DNA of 64,000 bases from Streptomyces xiaopingdaonensis (GTDB lineage Bacteria; Actinomycetota; Actinomycetes; Streptomycetales; Streptomycetaceae), in the NCBI RefSeq assembly GCF_000262345.1, contig NZ_AJTQ01000342.1:1-64000 (forward strand), given 5' to 3'. The translations under genes were made by a program, and so were the position numbers. Under the pieces are notes generated by a model. The model saw only the letters and a list, made by a program, of their open reading frames with translations, searched no databases and had not been told where the DNA came from. How positions within the stretch are numbered: position 1 is the stretch's first letter; each line of letters begins with the position of its first letter. Positions 1-9,513 of this stretch are shown here, piece after piece.

Positions 1-1071
1 TGGCAGTGGGACCAGACGGTCGTCCCCCTCTTCACCCCCGCCCTCGCCGACGACGCGATCGTGCCGCTCCCCTGCGACCCCGACCTCCGCCTCGGGCAGC
101 AGTCGATCCGCACCTTCGCCAACACCACCAGCCCGGAGCGGCACACCGTCAAGCTGCCCCTCTCGATCCTCAACACCCTGGTGTGGCGCGGGCTTCCGAC
201 GGAGCGCACCCTCGCCGCGCCAGCCGTGACGGCATGGGTACAGGGAATCAGCGCGCAGGATCGGTTCCTCGCTGAGGAGTGCCGGGTCGTCCTCCTCGGC
301 GAGGTCGCCTCGCTCGCGGTGGCCCACCCCGTGTACGACCGGCTCCCGACCGTCCCGTACCAGTACCGCGAACTCCTCGGCTGCATCTGGCGCGAGCCGC
401 TGCCCCCGCAGCTCGACGCCGGTGAGCGCGCTCGCACCCTCGCCTCGCTCATCCACCTCGACCCGGCCGGCCGCTCCTTCACCGCCGAACTCGTCGCCCT
501 TTCCGGCCTCGAGCCCCGTGTGTGGCTCCGCCGCCTCTTCGCCGCGCTGCTCCCTCCGCTCCTCCACTTCCTCTACCGCTACGGCGTCGTCTTCTCCCCG
601 CACGGCGAGAATGCGATCGTCGTCTTCGACGGGGACGAGGTTCCGGTCCGGCTCGCGGTGAAGGACTTCGTCGACGACGTCAACGTCAGCGCCGAGCCCC
701 TTCCCGAGCTGGAGGCGATGCCGGGGGACGTGCGCTCCGTGCTCCTCTCCGAGCCGCCTGCCTTCCTCACCCAGTTCATCCATTCGGGGCTCTTCGTCGG
801 CGTCCTCCGCTACCTCGCGCCCCAGTGCCGCGAGCAACTCGGCGTCCCCGAGGGGGAGTTCTGGTCCCTGGTGCGCGCCGAGATCGACAGGTACCACCGG
901 CGGTTCCCCGGACTGAAGCACCGCTTCGAGACCTTCGACCTCCTCACGCCGCGGATCGAGCGCCTCTGCCTCAACCGCAACCGCCTCCACCTCGACGGTT
1001 ACCGCGACCGTCCCGACCGTCCGCACGCGGCCGTGCACGGCACCGTGCCCAACCCGCTGCACCAAGCGTGA
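1..1071 (+). CDS. IucA/IucC-family siderophore synthetase, C-terminal part
   Basis: The frame is open from the first base, so the gene begins outside the window and only about 356 C-terminal codons are present. The segment opens with WQWDQ, which matches the HPWQ-type motif in the middle of NRPS-independent siderophore (NIS) synthetases. It continues with KLPLSILNT, then SPHGEN at about 595-612 and VKDFVDD at about 658-678, the positions of the conserved nucleotide and substrate residues of the family. These cytoplasmic enzymes adenylate a carboxylate and join it to an amine or hydroxylamine to build siderophores. The product cannot be told from this fragment. No other siderophore gene follows downstream; partners would lie upstream. 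The gene ends at a TGA 73 bases before dinG. Confidence 0.9.
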   Translation, partial: WQWDQTVVPLFTPALADDAIVPLPCDPDLRLGQQSIRTFANTTSPERHTVKLPLSILNTLVWRGLPTERTLAAPAVTAWVQGISAQDRFLAEECRVVLLGEVASLAVAHPVYDRLPTVPYQYRELLGCIWREPLPPQLDAGERARTLASLIHLDPAGRSFTAELVALSGLEPRVWLRRLFAALLPPLLHFLYRYGVVFSPHGENAIVVFDGDEVPVRLAVKDFVDDVNVSAEPLPELEAMPGDVRSVLLSEPPAFLTQFIHSGLFVGVLRYLAPQCREQLGVPEGEFWSLVRAEIDRYHRRFPGLKHRFETFDLLTPRIERLCLNRNRLHLDGYRDRPDRPHAAVHGTVPNPLHQA

Positions 1072-1144
1072 GGGCGGCCGTCCCGGGGCCGGGTGCGGAG
1101 GGCGGGAGCGCGTTGTCAGTCGTTCCGCGTAAGGTGGCGGAGCT

Positions 1145-3121
1145 ATGAGCAAGCCCGCCCTCACCGAACTCCTGCACGCCGCCGTCACCGCCGTCGGCGG
1201 CACGGAGCGACCGGGCCAGGTCGCCATGGCCGAGGCCGTGGCCCAGGCCGTCGAGGAGGGGCGCCACCTCCTCGTCCAAGCGGGCACCGGCACCGGTAAG
1301 TCCCTCGGCTACCTGGTCCCCGCCCTCGCCCAGGGCGAGCGCGTCGTCGTGGCCACCGCGACGCTCGCGCTCCAACGGCAGCTCGTCGAACGGGACCTGC
1401 CGCGTACGGTCAAGGCGCTGCACCCCCTGCTGCGCCGTCGCCCCGAGTTCGCGATGCTCAAGGGCCGCTCCAACTACCTCTGCCTCCACCGCCTCCACGA
1501 GGGCGTGCCGCAGGAGGAGGAAGAGGGCCTCTTCGACCCCTTCGAGGCGGCCGCCCCCAGCTCCAAGCTCGGCCAGGACCTCCTCCGCCTCCGCGACTGG
1601 TCCGACGACACCGAGACGGGCGACCGCGACGACCTCACCCCCGGCGTCTCCGACCGCGCCTGGGGCCAGGTCTCGGTCTCCTCGCGCGAGTGCCTCGGGG
1701 CCGCCAAGTGCGCCTACGGCATGGAGTGCTTCGCCGAGGCGGCGCGGGAGCGCGCCAAGGTCGCGGACGTCGTCATCACCAACCACGCCCTCCTCGCGAT
1801 CGACGCGATCGACGGTGCCCCCGTCCTTCCGAGCCACGACGTCCTCGTCGTCGACGAGGCGCACGAGCTCGTCTCCCGCGTCACCGGCGTCGCGACGGGC
1901 GAGCTGACGCCCGGCGGCGTGCACCGCGCGGTGCGTCGCGCGAGCAAGCTCGTCAACGAGAAGGCGGCAGACCAACTCCAGTCGGCAGCCGAGGAGTTCG
2001 AGCGGCTCATGGAGCTCGCCCTCCCGGGGCGCCTGGAGGGCGAGCTCCCCGAGGGCCTCGCCCACGGGTTGATGCTCCTGAGGGACGCGGCCCGCACCTG
2101 CCTCACCGCCCTCGGCGACACCAAGGACCGCTCCGTCCAGGACGAGGACGCCGTCCGCAAGCAGGCGACGGCCTCCATCGAGAACGTCCGCGAAGTGGCC
2201 GAGCGCATCCTGGAGACCTCCGAGTACGACGTCCTCTGGTACGAGCGCCACGACCGCTACGGCGCCTCGATCCGCGTCGCCCCCCTCACCGTCTCGGGAC
2301 TCCTCCGTGAGAAGCTCTTCGACGACCGCTCGGTCGTCCTCACCTCGGCGACGCTCAAGCTCGGCGGGGACTTCAACGGCGTCGGCGCCTCCCTCGGCCT
2401 CGCACCCGAGGGGACACGGGAGGACGCGGACGAGTCGGCAGGCCCGCACTGGCGCGGCCTCGACGTCGGTTCACCCTTCGACTACCGCAAGCAGGGCATC
2501 CTCTACGTCGCCAAGCACCTGGCGACCCCGGGCCGCGAGGGTCAACGCACCGACATGCTCGACGAGTTGGCGGAGCTGGTGGAGGCCGCGGGCGGCCGGA
2601 CGCTCGGTCTCTTCTCGTCGATGCGTGCCGCGCAGACGGCGGCCGAGGAACTCCGCGGCCGACTCGACCTTCCCATCCTCCTGCAGGGCGAGGAGACGCT
2701 GGGCGAGCTCATCCGGCGCTTCGCCGACGACGCCGGCACGTGCCTCTTCGGCACCCTCTCCCTGTGGCAGGGCGTGGACGTCCCCGGCGCCAACTGCCAG
2801 CTGGTGGTGATGGACCGGGTTCCCTTCCCCCGCCCCGACGATCCGCTGATGAGCGCCCGTCAGAAGGCCGTCCAGGAGTCGGGCGGCAACGGCTTCATGG
2901 CCGTCGCGGCGACGCACGCCGCCCTGCTGATGGCGCAGGGCGCGGGGCGGCTCGTGCGGGCCTCGGGAGACAGGGGCGTGGTGGCGGTCCTCGATCCGCG
3001 TCTGGAGCGCGCGCGGTACGGCAGCTTCCTGCGGGCTTCGATGCCCGACTTCTGGTACACCACCGACCGCAACCAGGTCCGCCGCTCTCTCGCGGCGATC
3101 GACGCGGCTGCGAAGGGCTGA
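1145..3121 (+). CDS. dinG: DinG/XPD-like ATP-dependent DNA helicase
   Basis: A 658-residue superfamily 2 helicase. Walker A AGTGTGKS lies at residues 46-53 and the DEAH box is in VLVVDEAHEL near residue 236. Between them, cysteines in NYLCLHR, ECLGAAKC and MECF form the four-cysteine pattern that holds a 4Fe-4S cluster in XPD/DinG helicases. The C-terminal motifs FGTLSLWQGVD and AQGAGRLVR are typical. DinG proteins unwind DNA and R-loops during repair and replication. The ATG follows GGTGGCGGAG closely. The gene converges on lexA, the SOS repressor, but no SOS box is visible upstream of dinG itself. The assignment to the DinG/YoaA group is secure; the exact substrate is not. Confidence 0.9.
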   Translation: MSKPALTELLHAAVTAVGGTERPGQVAMAEAVAQAVEEGRHLLVQAGTGTGKSLGYLVPALAQGERVVVATATLALQRQLVERDLPRTVKALHPLLRRRPEFAMLKGRSNYLCLHRLHEGVPQEEEEGLFDPFEAAAPSSKLGQDLLRLRDWSDDTETGDRDDLTPGVSDRAWGQVSVSSRECLGAAKCAYGMECFAEAARERAKVADVVITNHALLAIDAIDGAPVLPSHDVLVVDEAHELVSRVTGVATGELTPGGVHRAVRRASKLVNEKAADQLQSAAEEFERLMELALPGRLEGELPEGLAHGLMLLRDAARTCLTALGDTKDRSVQDEDAVRKQATASIENVREVAERILETSEYDVLWYERHDRYGASIRVAPLTVSGLLREKLFDDRSVVLTSATLKLGGDFNGVGASLGLAPEGTREDADESAGPHWRGLDVGSPFDYRKQGILYVAKHLATPGREGQRTDMLDELAELVEAAGGRTLGLFSSMRAAQTAAEELRGRLDLPILLQGEETLGELIRRFADDAGTCLFGTLSLWQGVDVPGANCQLVVMDRVPFPRPDDPLMSARQKAVQESGGNGFMAVAATHAALLMAQGAGRLVRASGDRGVVAVLDPRLERARYGSFLRASMPDFWYTTDRNQVRRSLAAIDAAAKG

Positions 3122-3185
3122 CGCCCGGGGCCGCCGTCAACTCGCCTTCTGCCGTCGGGATTTCGAGCCCGGAGGGACATGCGCG

Positions 3186-3236
3186 CAGCCCATGGGCCAC
3201 TCCCCGCTCTCTTCCGGGGCTCGGCGCCATGGGCTG
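3186..3236. terminator. Nested hairpin between convergent dinG and lexA
   Basis: Arms CAGCCCATGG (3186-3195) and CCATGGGCTG (3227-3236) are perfectly complementary and enclose a second CCCCG/CGGGG hairpin. It lies in the 132-base gap between two converging genes, so it can terminate both. No U-tract follows, which is usual in Streptomyces. Confidence 0.6.
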
Positions 3237-3253
3237 GCACGGAGGCGGTGTCG

Positions 3254-4105
3254 TCAGACGCGGCGAAGGACGGCGACCACCTTTCCGAGGATGGTGGCGT
3301 CATCGCCCGGGATCGGCTGGTAGGAAGCGTTGTGCGGTACGAGCCAGACGTGGCCGTCCTCGCGGCGGAACCGCTTGACCGTCGCCTCGCCGTCGAGCAT
3401 CGCCGCGACGATGTCGCCGTTCTCGGCGACGGGCTGGCGCCTGACGGTGACCCAGTCGCCGTCGCAGATGGCGGCGTCGAGCATCGAGTCCCCTACGACC
3501 TTGAGGACGAACAGCTCGCCGTCGCCTACGAGTTGGCGGGGGAGAGGAAAGACGTCCTCGACGGACTCCTCCGCGAGGATCGGCCCACCCGCCGCGATCC
3601 GACCGACCAACGGGACGTAGGAGGCGGAGGGCTTGCCTGTGGTGTCGGCTGCCGCCTGGCTCGCGGGGGTGTCGGAGCCGCGTACCTCGTAGGCGCGGGG
3701 GCGGTGCGGGTCGCGCCGCAGGAAGCCCTTGCGTTCGAGCGCCATCAGCTGGTGGGCGACCGACGAGGTGCTGGAGAGCCCCACGGCCTGCCCGATCTCC
3801 CGCATGGACGGCGGGTAGCCGCGCCGCTGCACCGAGTCGCGGATCACCTCGATGACGCGACGCTGGCGGTCGGTGAGTCCGGAGCTGTCCGCCCGGATGC
3901 CGGGAGGTCGTCCAGGGAGCGATCGCTTGGCCTGCGGGTCCTCCGAGGCTCCGGGGGAGGGGACGGCGTCCTCACCCTCCGTGTCGAGCCCCCCCGGGGC
4001 TGCCGAGCTTTCTGCGTCCGCCGAACTCACCTGCTGATTCTGGTCGATCGACTGCGCCTGTCGGCCCTGGGGGGTGATGGTGGCGCTGTCTGCGGTGGTG
4101 GTCAC
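3254..4105 (-). CDS. lexA: SOS-response repressor LexA
   Basis: This codes for 283 residues from a GTG at 4105, preceded by GAGAGGGG; the upstream in-frame ATG at 4216 would overlap the SOS box and is less likely. About 75 low-complexity residues precede a winged helix (residues 76-140, SMREIGQAV...[10 protein letters not shown]). The C-terminal S24 latent protease has the cleavage bond Ala172-Gly173 in IAAGGP, the nucleophile Ser207 in VVGDSML and the general base Lys244 in ATVKRF. LexA represses DNA-repair genes until RecA filaments trigger self-cleavage. The N-terminal extension is long compared with E. coli LexA (about 200 residues), but such tails are seen in Streptomyces. It should be autoregulated through the box at 4169-4182. 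Confidence 0.97.
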   Translation of the reverse strand: MTTTADSATITPQGRQAQSIDQNQQVSSADAESSAAPGGLDTEGEDAVPSPGASEDPQAKRSLPGRPPGIRADSSGLTDRQRRVIEVIRDSVQRRGYPPSMREIGQAVGLSSTSSVAHQLMALERKGFLRRDPHRPRAYEVRGSDTPASQAAADTTGKPSASYVPLVGRIAAGGPILAEESVEDVFPLPRQLVGDGELFVLKVVGDSMLDAAICDGDWVTVRRQPVAENGDIVAAMLDGEATVKRFRREDGHVWLVPHNASYQPIPGDDATILGKVVAVLRRV

Positions 4106-4168
4106 GTCGGCCCCTCTCGAATGGTTCTCCCTAGTGAGACAACGGTAGTTGGTTTCGAAAGGTTGCGC

Positions 4169-4182
4169 CAAACACACGTTCG
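4169..4182 (-). promoter_or_regulatory. LexA (SOS) box upstream of lexA
   Basis: On the minus strand this reads CGAACGTGTGTTTG. It matches the actinobacterial SOS consensus CGAAC-N4-GTTCG with one mismatch in the second half-site. It lies about 64 bases upstream of the chosen lexA start, as expected for autoregulation. Confidence 0.75.
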
Positions 4183-4424
4183 AGTGAAAATTCGTCGTTC
4201 TCCTGAATTCGCCCACTGCGTAGGTGTATGGATAGCCGTTTATCCGTCATCGCGGACCCCTGCGCACTGCGGGTGCGGTCCTGCTCGACGGGCGGGCCCC
4301 ATTGTGCCCCGCAGTCTTTCAGGTCGTCCCACGGCTCAGCCCCGCGGACCGTCGCTCGCCGGCGCTCGCGTAGGCTCGGCTGCCGTCGGTCGCCGACACG
4401 CAAGGATCGCGTGCTGACGGACCG

Positions 4425-4472
4425 GCACCAGATCTAGTGGTTACATGAGTGCGCGCCACCCACAACTTGTGG
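4425..4472 (+). promoter_or_regulatory. Tandem NrdR boxes
   Basis: Two 16-base near-palindromes align with each other: GCACCAGATCTAGTGG (4425-4440) and CACCCACAACTTGTGG (4457-4472). Their equivalent positions are 32 bases apart, three helical turns, the paired arrangement known for NrdR operators. They sit just upstream of the nrdR -35 element and would let NrdR-(d)ATP repress its own operon. Confidence 0.75.
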
Positions 4473-4481
4473 TCCCCGGTG

Positions 4482-4509
4482 TTGAGTCCGCGGAGCCTTG
4501 GTCTATGCT
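4482..4509 (+). promoter_or_regulatory. Candidate nrdR-nrdJ promoter
   Basis: TTGAGT (4482-4487) and TATGCT (4504-4509) are separated by 16 bases and resemble a sigma-HrdB promoter. The NrdR boxes end 9 bases upstream. A transcript from here would have a leader of roughly 115 bases before the nrdR ATG. Confidence 0.55.
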
Positions 4510-4630
4510 GGTGGCTGCCTTCGGGGATGATCTCAGGCCCGGAAGGTCTTGTTCGTCATGCTTGTTCGTCGTGGCCGTGCGCTGTCGCGTGCCGTGCGGG
4601 CTCCCGGGGGTCCGAGGAGGGTGGGAAACG

Positions 4631-5176
4631 ATGCACTGTCCCTTCTGCAGGCACCCCGACAGCCGCGTGGTCGACAGCAGGACCACCGACGACGGGACAG
4701 CGATCCGTCGCCGCCGTCAGTGTCCCGACTGCTCCCGTCGCTTCACGACGATGGAGAACTCGTCGCTCACGGTGATCAAGCGAAGCGGCGTCACGGAGCC
4801 GTTCAGCCGGGACAAGGTCATCGCCGGCGTCCGCAAGGCATGCCAGGGAAGGCCCGTCACGGAGGATGCCCTGGCGCAGCTGGGCCAGCAGGTCGAGGAG
4901 GCGGTCAGGGCGACGGGTAGCGCCGAGCTCTCCGCGCACGACGTCGGCCTCGCCATACTCGGGCCGCTCCAGGACCTCGACGTGGTCGCCTACCTGCGGT
5001 TCGCGTCCGTCTACCGGGCGTTCGAGTCGCTGGAGGACTTCGAGGCCGCGATAGCCGAGTTGCGTAGCAATCCCGTCGCCGAGGGCGGCGCCGGCGGGGT
5101 GGAAGGGGTCGTGGGGCCCCGGCTCGAAGGGGAGGGCGGGGCAGGCGGCTCCGCAGTGCAGCCCGCGGCGGGCTGA
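4631..5176 (+). CDS. nrdR: Ribonucleotide reductase repressor NrdR
   Basis: This codes for 181 residues from ATG 4631, preceded by GAGGAGGG. The frame is open further upstream, but that region holds the promoter and the NrdR boxes. A zinc ribbon uses Cys3/Cys6 (CPFC) and Cys31/Cys34 (CPDC). An ATP-cone follows ([16 protein letters not shown] and onward), sensing ATP versus dATP. The length is a little over the family norm of 150-160 because of a Gly/Glu-rich tail after residue about 150. NrdR binds paired boxes upstream of RNR genes and represses them. It is followed by nrdJ after 128 bases, the known Streptomyces nrdRJ arrangement. Confidence 0.97.
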   Translation: MHCPFCRHPDSRVVDSRTTDDGTAIRRRRQCPDCSRRFTTMENSSLTVIKRSGVTEPFSRDKVIAGVRKACQGRPVTEDALAQLGQQVEEAVRATGSAELSAHDVGLAILGPLQDLDVVAYLRFASVYRAFESLEDFEAAIAELRSNPVAEGGAGGVEGVVGPRLEGEGGAGGSAVQPAAG

Positions 5177-5304
5177 CCACTCTCCGTTGCTGTGGGGGGC
5201 GGAGTACGTCTGCGCCTCGGCAGAGCCAGACAGACCCAGACAGAGAGAAATCCTCGGGAAGAACCGGGGTGCATCGGGGCGTTATGCCCTGAAAGGGAGG
5301 CGGA

Positions 5305-8175
5305 ATGACAGAGACGACGAGCGGCCCGGCACGCGGCTCCCGCGCGAAGGGCGGCAAGGCGAAGAAGGGGCTGCGGATCGAGCGCATCCACACGACCCCC
5401 GGTGTGCACCCGTACGACGAGGTCACCTGGGAGCGCCGCGACGTCGTCATGACCAACTGGCGCGACGGCTCGGTCAACTTCGAGCAGCGCGGCGTCGAGT
5501 TTCCCGACTTCTGGTCGGTGAACGCGGTCAACATCGTCACCAGCAAGTACTTCAGGGGCGCCGTCGGTACCCCGCAGCGGGAGAACAGCCTCAAGCAGCT
5601 GATCGACCGCGTCGTGAAGACCTACCGCAAGACCGGTGAGGAGAATGGTTACTTCGCCTCGCCGGAGGAAGCGGAGATCTTCGAGCACGAGCTCGCCTAT
5701 GCCGTGCTCCACCAGATCTTCGCCTTCAACTCCCCTGTCTGGTTCAACGTCGGGACGAAGCAGCCGCAGCAGGTCAGCGCCTGCTTCATCCTCTCCGTCG
5801 ACGACTCGATGGAGTCGATCCTCGACTGGTACAAGGAAGAGGGGATGATCTTCAAGGGCGGTTCGGGCGCCGGGCTCAACCTCTCGCGTATCCGCTCCTC
5901 CAAGGAGCTCCTCTCCTCGGGCGGCAACGCCTCGGGCCCCGTCTCCTTCATGCGGGGTGCGGACGCCTCCGCCGGCACCATCAAGTCGGGCGGCGCGACC
6001 CGGCGGGCGGCGAAGATGGTCGTACTCGACGTCGACCACCCGGACATCGAGGCCTTCATCGACACCAAGGTGAAGGAGGAGGAGAAGATCCGCGCCCTGC
6101 GGGACGCGGGCTTCGACATGGACCTCGGAGGCGACGACATCGCCTCCGTGCAGTACCAGAACGCCAACAACTCCGTGCGCGTCAACGACGAGTTCATGAA
6201 GGCCGTCGAGAACGGCACCAAGTTCTCGCTGCGCAGCAGGATGACGGGCGAGCCGTTGGAGGAGGTCGACGCCAAGGAGCTCTTCCGCAAGATGGCGGAG
6301 GCCGCCCACGTCTGCGCCGACCCCGGTGTCCAGTACGACGACACCATCAACCACTGGCACACCTCGCCGGAGTCGGGCCGCATCACCGCGTCCAACCCGT
6401 GCAGCGAGTACATGCACCTGGACAACTCCTCGTGCAATCTCGCGTCGCTGAACCTGATGAAGTTCCTGCGCGACGACGACGAGGGCAACCAGTCCTTCGA
6501 CGCCGAGCGGTTCGCGAAAATCACCGAGCTCGTCATCACGGCGATGGACATCTCCATCTGCTTCGCCGATTTCCCCACCGAGAAGATCGGCGAGACGACC
6601 CGCGCCTTCCGCCAGCTCGGCATCGGCTACGCCAACCTCGGCGCGCTGCTGATGGCCACGGGACACGCCTACGACAGCGACGGCGGGCGTGCCCTCGCGG
6701 GTGCCATCACCTCGCTGATGACCGGCACCTCCTACAAGCGCTCCGCCGAACTCGCCGCTGCTGTCGGCCCGTACGAGGGGTACGCCCGCAACTCCGACGC
6801 ACACCGCCGCGTGATGCGCCAGCACCGCGAGGCGAACGACGCGGCCGTGCGCATGGACGACCTCGACAACCCGGTCTGGGCCGCGGCCACCGAGGCGTGG
6901 CAGGACGTCGAGCGGCTCGGCGAGAAGAACGGCTTCCGGAACGCCCAGGCATCGGTGCTGGCGCCGACCGGGACCATCGGGCTGATGATGGACTGCGACA
7001 CCACGGGTGTCGAGCCCGACCTGGCGCTGGTGAAGTTCAAGAAGCTGGTCGGCGGCGGCTCCATGCAGATCGTCAACAACACCGTGCCGAAGGCGCTCAA
7101 GCGGCTCGGCTACCAGCCGGAGCAGGTCGAGGCGATCGTCGAGCACATCGCCGAGCACGGCAACGTGGTCGACGCTCCCGGGCTGCGCCCCGAGCACTAC
7201 GAGGTCTTCGACTGCGCGATGGGCGAGCGGTCCATCTCCCCGATGGGCCACGTGCGGATGATGGCCGCCGCGCAGCCGTTCCTCTCGGGTGCCATCTCCA
7301 AGACCGTCAACATGCCGGCGTCCAGCACCGTTGAGGACGTCGAGGAGATCTACCTCCAGGGCTGGAAGCTCGGCACCAAGGCGCTCGCCGTCTACGTCGA
7401 GAACAGCAAGGTCGGTCAGCCGCTCTCGGCGAAGCAGAAGGAGGAGCCGAAGACCGAGCAGGTCGTGGAGTACCGTCCGGTGCGCCGTCGCCTGCCGAAG
7501 GGGAGGCCCGGTATCACCACCTCCTTCACCGTGGGCGGGGCCGAGGGGTACATCACGGCCAACTCGTACCCGGACGACGGCCTCGGTGAGGTCTTCCTCA
7601 AGATGTCGAAGCAGGGCTCGACGCTCGCCGGGATGATGGACGCCTTCTCGATCGCGATCTCCGTCGGCCTCCAGTACGGAGTGCCGCTGGAGACGTACGT
7701 CTCGAAGTTCACGAACATGCGGTTCGAGCCGGCCGGGATGACCGACGACTCGGACGTGCGGATGGCGCAGTCGATCGTCGACTACATCTTCCGCCGACTC
7801 GCCCTGGACTTCCTGCCGTTCGAGACACGCTCGGCGCTCGGTATCCACTCGGCCGCGGAGCGCCAGCGCCACCTGGAGACGGGCTCCTACGAGCCGGCCG
7901 ACGACGAGTACGACCTCGACGGGCTCTCCCAGTCGGCGCCCAAGGCCCAGCAGCCGGCGAAGCAGAAGGACCCCGAAGAGGCCGACCGCACCGCTCCGGA
8001 ACCGGAGGCCGCGGCCCCGGCACCGCGCGAGGCGCACAACTCGACGGAGCTCATGGAGATGCAGCTCGGCCTCAACGCCGATGCACCGCTCTGCTTCTCC
8101 TGCGGCACCAAGATGCGCCGCGCGGGCAGCTGCTACCTCTGCGAGGGGTGCGGCTCGACGAGCGGCTGCAGCTGA
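5305..8175 (+). CDS. nrdJ: Adenosylcobalamin-dependent (class II) ribonucleotide reductase
   Basis: A 956-residue enzyme with GGGAGGCGG before the ATG. The radical-site residues lie in NPCSEYMHLDNSSCNLASLN (Asn, Cys and Glu in NPCSE), and a redox-active cysteine is in QVSACFILS. A C-terminal zinc ribbon (CFSCGTKM...CYLCEGCG) ends the protein. Before the ribbon lies an acidic, proline-rich linker of about 60 residues. It reduces ribonucleotides to deoxyribonucleotides using coenzyme B12, independent of oxygen. No cobalamin riboswitch is visible upstream. Control appears to be through NrdR, whose gene is directly upstream. Confidence 0.97.
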   Translation: MTETTSGPARGSRAKGGKAKKGLRIERIHTTPGVHPYDEVTWERRDVVMTNWRDGSVNFEQRGVEFPDFWSVNAVNIVTSKYFRGAVGTPQRENSLKQLIDRVVKTYRKTGEENGYFASPEEAEIFEHELAYAVLHQIFAFNSPVWFNVGTKQPQQVSACFILSVDDSMESILDWYKEEGMIFKGGSGAGLNLSRIRSSKELLSSGGNASGPVSFMRGADASAGTIKSGGATRRAAKMVVLDVDHPDIEAFIDTKVKEEEKIRALRDAGFDMDLGGDDIASVQYQNANNSVRVNDEFMKAVENGTKFSLRSRMTGEPLEEVDAKELFRKMAEAAHVCADPGVQYDDTINHWHTSPESGRITASNPCSEYMHLDNSSCNLASLNLMKFLRDDDEGNQSFDAERFAKITELVITAMDISICFADFPTEKIGETTRAFRQLGIGYANLGALLMATGHAYDSDGGRALAGAITSLMTGTSYKRSAELAAAVGPYEGYARNSDAHRRVMRQHREANDAAVRMDDLDNPVWAAATEAWQDVERLGEKNGFRNAQASVLAPTGTIGLMMDCDTTGVEPDLALVKFKKLVGGGSMQIVNNTVPKALKRLGYQPEQVEAIVEHIAEHGNVVDAPGLRPEHYEVFDCAMGERSISPMGHVRMMAAAQPFLSGAISKTVNMPASSTVEDVEEIYLQGWKLGTKALAVYVENSKVGQPLSAKQKEEPKTEQVVEYRPVRRRLPKGRPGITTSFTVGGAEGYITANSYPDDGLGEVFLKMSKQGSTLAGMMDAFSIAISVGLQYGVPLETYVSKFTNMRFEPAGMTDDSDVRMAQSIVDYIFRRLALDFLPFETRSALGIHSAAERQRHLETGSYEPADDEYDLDGLSQSAPKAQQPAKQKDPEEADRTAPEPEAAAPAPREAHNSTELMEMQLGLNADAPLCFSCGTKMRRAGSCYLCEGCGSTSGCS

Positions 8176-8226
8176 GCGCGGGGATGTGTCCCGTGCGCCG
8201 GTGAGCGTCTGCTGAACCCCGCCTGA

Positions 8227-8259
8227 GAGAGGGCGTCGACCGACGGTCGGCGCCCTCTC
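8227..8259 (+). terminator. Hairpin after nrdJ
   Basis: Perfect arms GAGAGGGCG (8227-8235) and CGCCCTCTC (8251-8259) enclose a further CGACC/GGTCG stem. It lies about 50 bases after the nrdJ stop and fits a terminator of the nrdRJ transcript. Confidence 0.7.
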
Positions 8260-8352
8260 CGCGCTCGGAAGACGGGGGCCGCTGCACCGATTGCACACGC
8301 CGTGACGGTGGGGCCCGCGCCGCATCTTGTCGGTCACCCCGGCGGCGTAGTT

Positions 8353-8366
8353 GTTGCAGGTGCAAC
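8353..8366. promoter_or_regulatory. Perfect palindrome GTTGCA-GG-TGCAAC
   Basis: This perfect inverted repeat lies in the 369-base gap between nrdJ and the broken epimerase gene. Its form (TTGCA-N2-TGCAA) is that of a MarR-family operator. No MarR gene remains nearby. The rest of the gap, apart from the nrdJ terminator, shows no gene. Confidence 0.4.
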
Positions 8367-8544
8367 CATTCCGCCGTCGGCTGCGGCAGTGGAGGCCGCG
8401 CGCGGTCGCGCCTCCGCCGAGTGACCCGTGGCCGGAGCCGACGCGGACCGGGCGCCTCCTCGTAGGACCATGGCTTGCACGACGTCCCGAAGTCCGTTGC
8501 AGGGAGTCACCGGCCGGACGTCTGCGTACGAGGAGGTGTTGCAC

Positions 8545-9354
8545 GTGAGCGGGACTGCGCCGGTACTCGTCACGGGCGGAACCGGAACGTTGGGCAGGGC
8601 TGTCGTGCGCGCCTTCAGCGAAGAGGCGCGTCCCGTAAGGGTGTTGAGCCGACGGGCACGCGGAGCGGGAGACACGCAGGCGACAGGTGGCGACAGCGGC
8701 AACGATCTCCAATAGGCAACAGGGAACCTCGTCACGGGCGAGGGACTGGCCGCGGCGCTCGACGGAGCGGGTTTGATCGTCAACTGCGCCACGACGCTGG
8801 GTCGAAGAGATCTTCGGGCGACCCGCTGTCTCGTCGAAGCGGCCCGGCGCGTCGGAGCACCGCCGCTGATCCACGTGTCCATCGTCGGCGTCGACCGGGT
8901 GCCGCTCGGCTACTACCGGACCAAAGCCGAGACCGAACGGATCGTCCAGGGCTCCGGCCTGCCGTGGACCGTGCAGCGCGCCACTCAGTTCCACGATCTC
9001 GTCGCCCAGTTCACGACGATGCAGCGCCGCGTACCGTTCACCTTCGTTCCCGCGGGAGTACGGTTCCAGCCCATCGACGTCCGTGATGTCGCCCTGCGTC
9101 TCGTGGAACTGGCGGCCCGAGAGCCGTCCGGACACGTGGACGACATCGGTGGGCCCGAGGTGCTCGGCGCCGTGGACCTCGCTCAGCGCACGCTCCGCCG
9201 GGAGGGCGGCGGACGCGTCGTGCCGGTGCGTATTCCAGGCCGAATCTTCGGAGCCTACCGTGCAGGGGGAAACCTCGCCCCTCAACACCGCTACGGACGA
9301 CGGACCTACGACGCCTACCTCGACGAGCGCTTCGGCCCGCCCGGGAGCGCGTAG
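8545..9354 (+). pseudogene. NmrA/SDR-type NAD(P)-binding epimerase, interrupted by TAG
   Basis: A GTG at 8545 behind GAGGAGG starts a Rossmann-type protein: VLVTGGTGTLGRAVVR is the dinucleotide-binding motif. A TAG at 8713-8715 stops the frame after 56 codons. The same frame then continues with LVTGEGLAAAL, IVNCATTLG, HVSIVGVDRVPLGYYR and LPWTVQRATQFHDLVA, all typical of NmrA-like SDR proteins, up to the TAG at 9352. Upstream and downstream halves are in the same phase, so one nonsense codon explains the break. The residues around it look degenerate. Intact relatives are about 250-300 residues and likely act on NAD(P)-linked substrates or as redox sensors. A sequencing error cannot be excluded. 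Confidence 0.75.
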
Positions 9355-9513
9355 TCGGTCCCCTTCCGCAGCGTACGGGCGTCTTCGGAGCGTCCGCCCG
9401 ATGCTCACTGGGCCTCCAGCGACGGCGGAACAGAACTTGGCTCGCAATCCGGGGAGTTGCTGCTCTCCGCGGTATCCGTCAACCCGCAAGCGGTATGGCC
9501 GTACGATGGCGCG

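Noticed and set aside
1072-1144. SOS box upstream of dinG
   Set aside because: Inspected because dinG is SOS-controlled elsewhere; no GAAC-N4-GTTC-like site is present.
971-2449. Minus-strand 492-codon frame over dinG
   Set aside because: It is antisense to clear helicase motifs and has a low-complexity Glu/Gly/Val/Ala-rich composition.
5177-5304. Cobalamin riboswitch before nrdJ
   Set aside because: The 128-base gap is too short and lacks a B12-box; only short CAGA repeats are seen.
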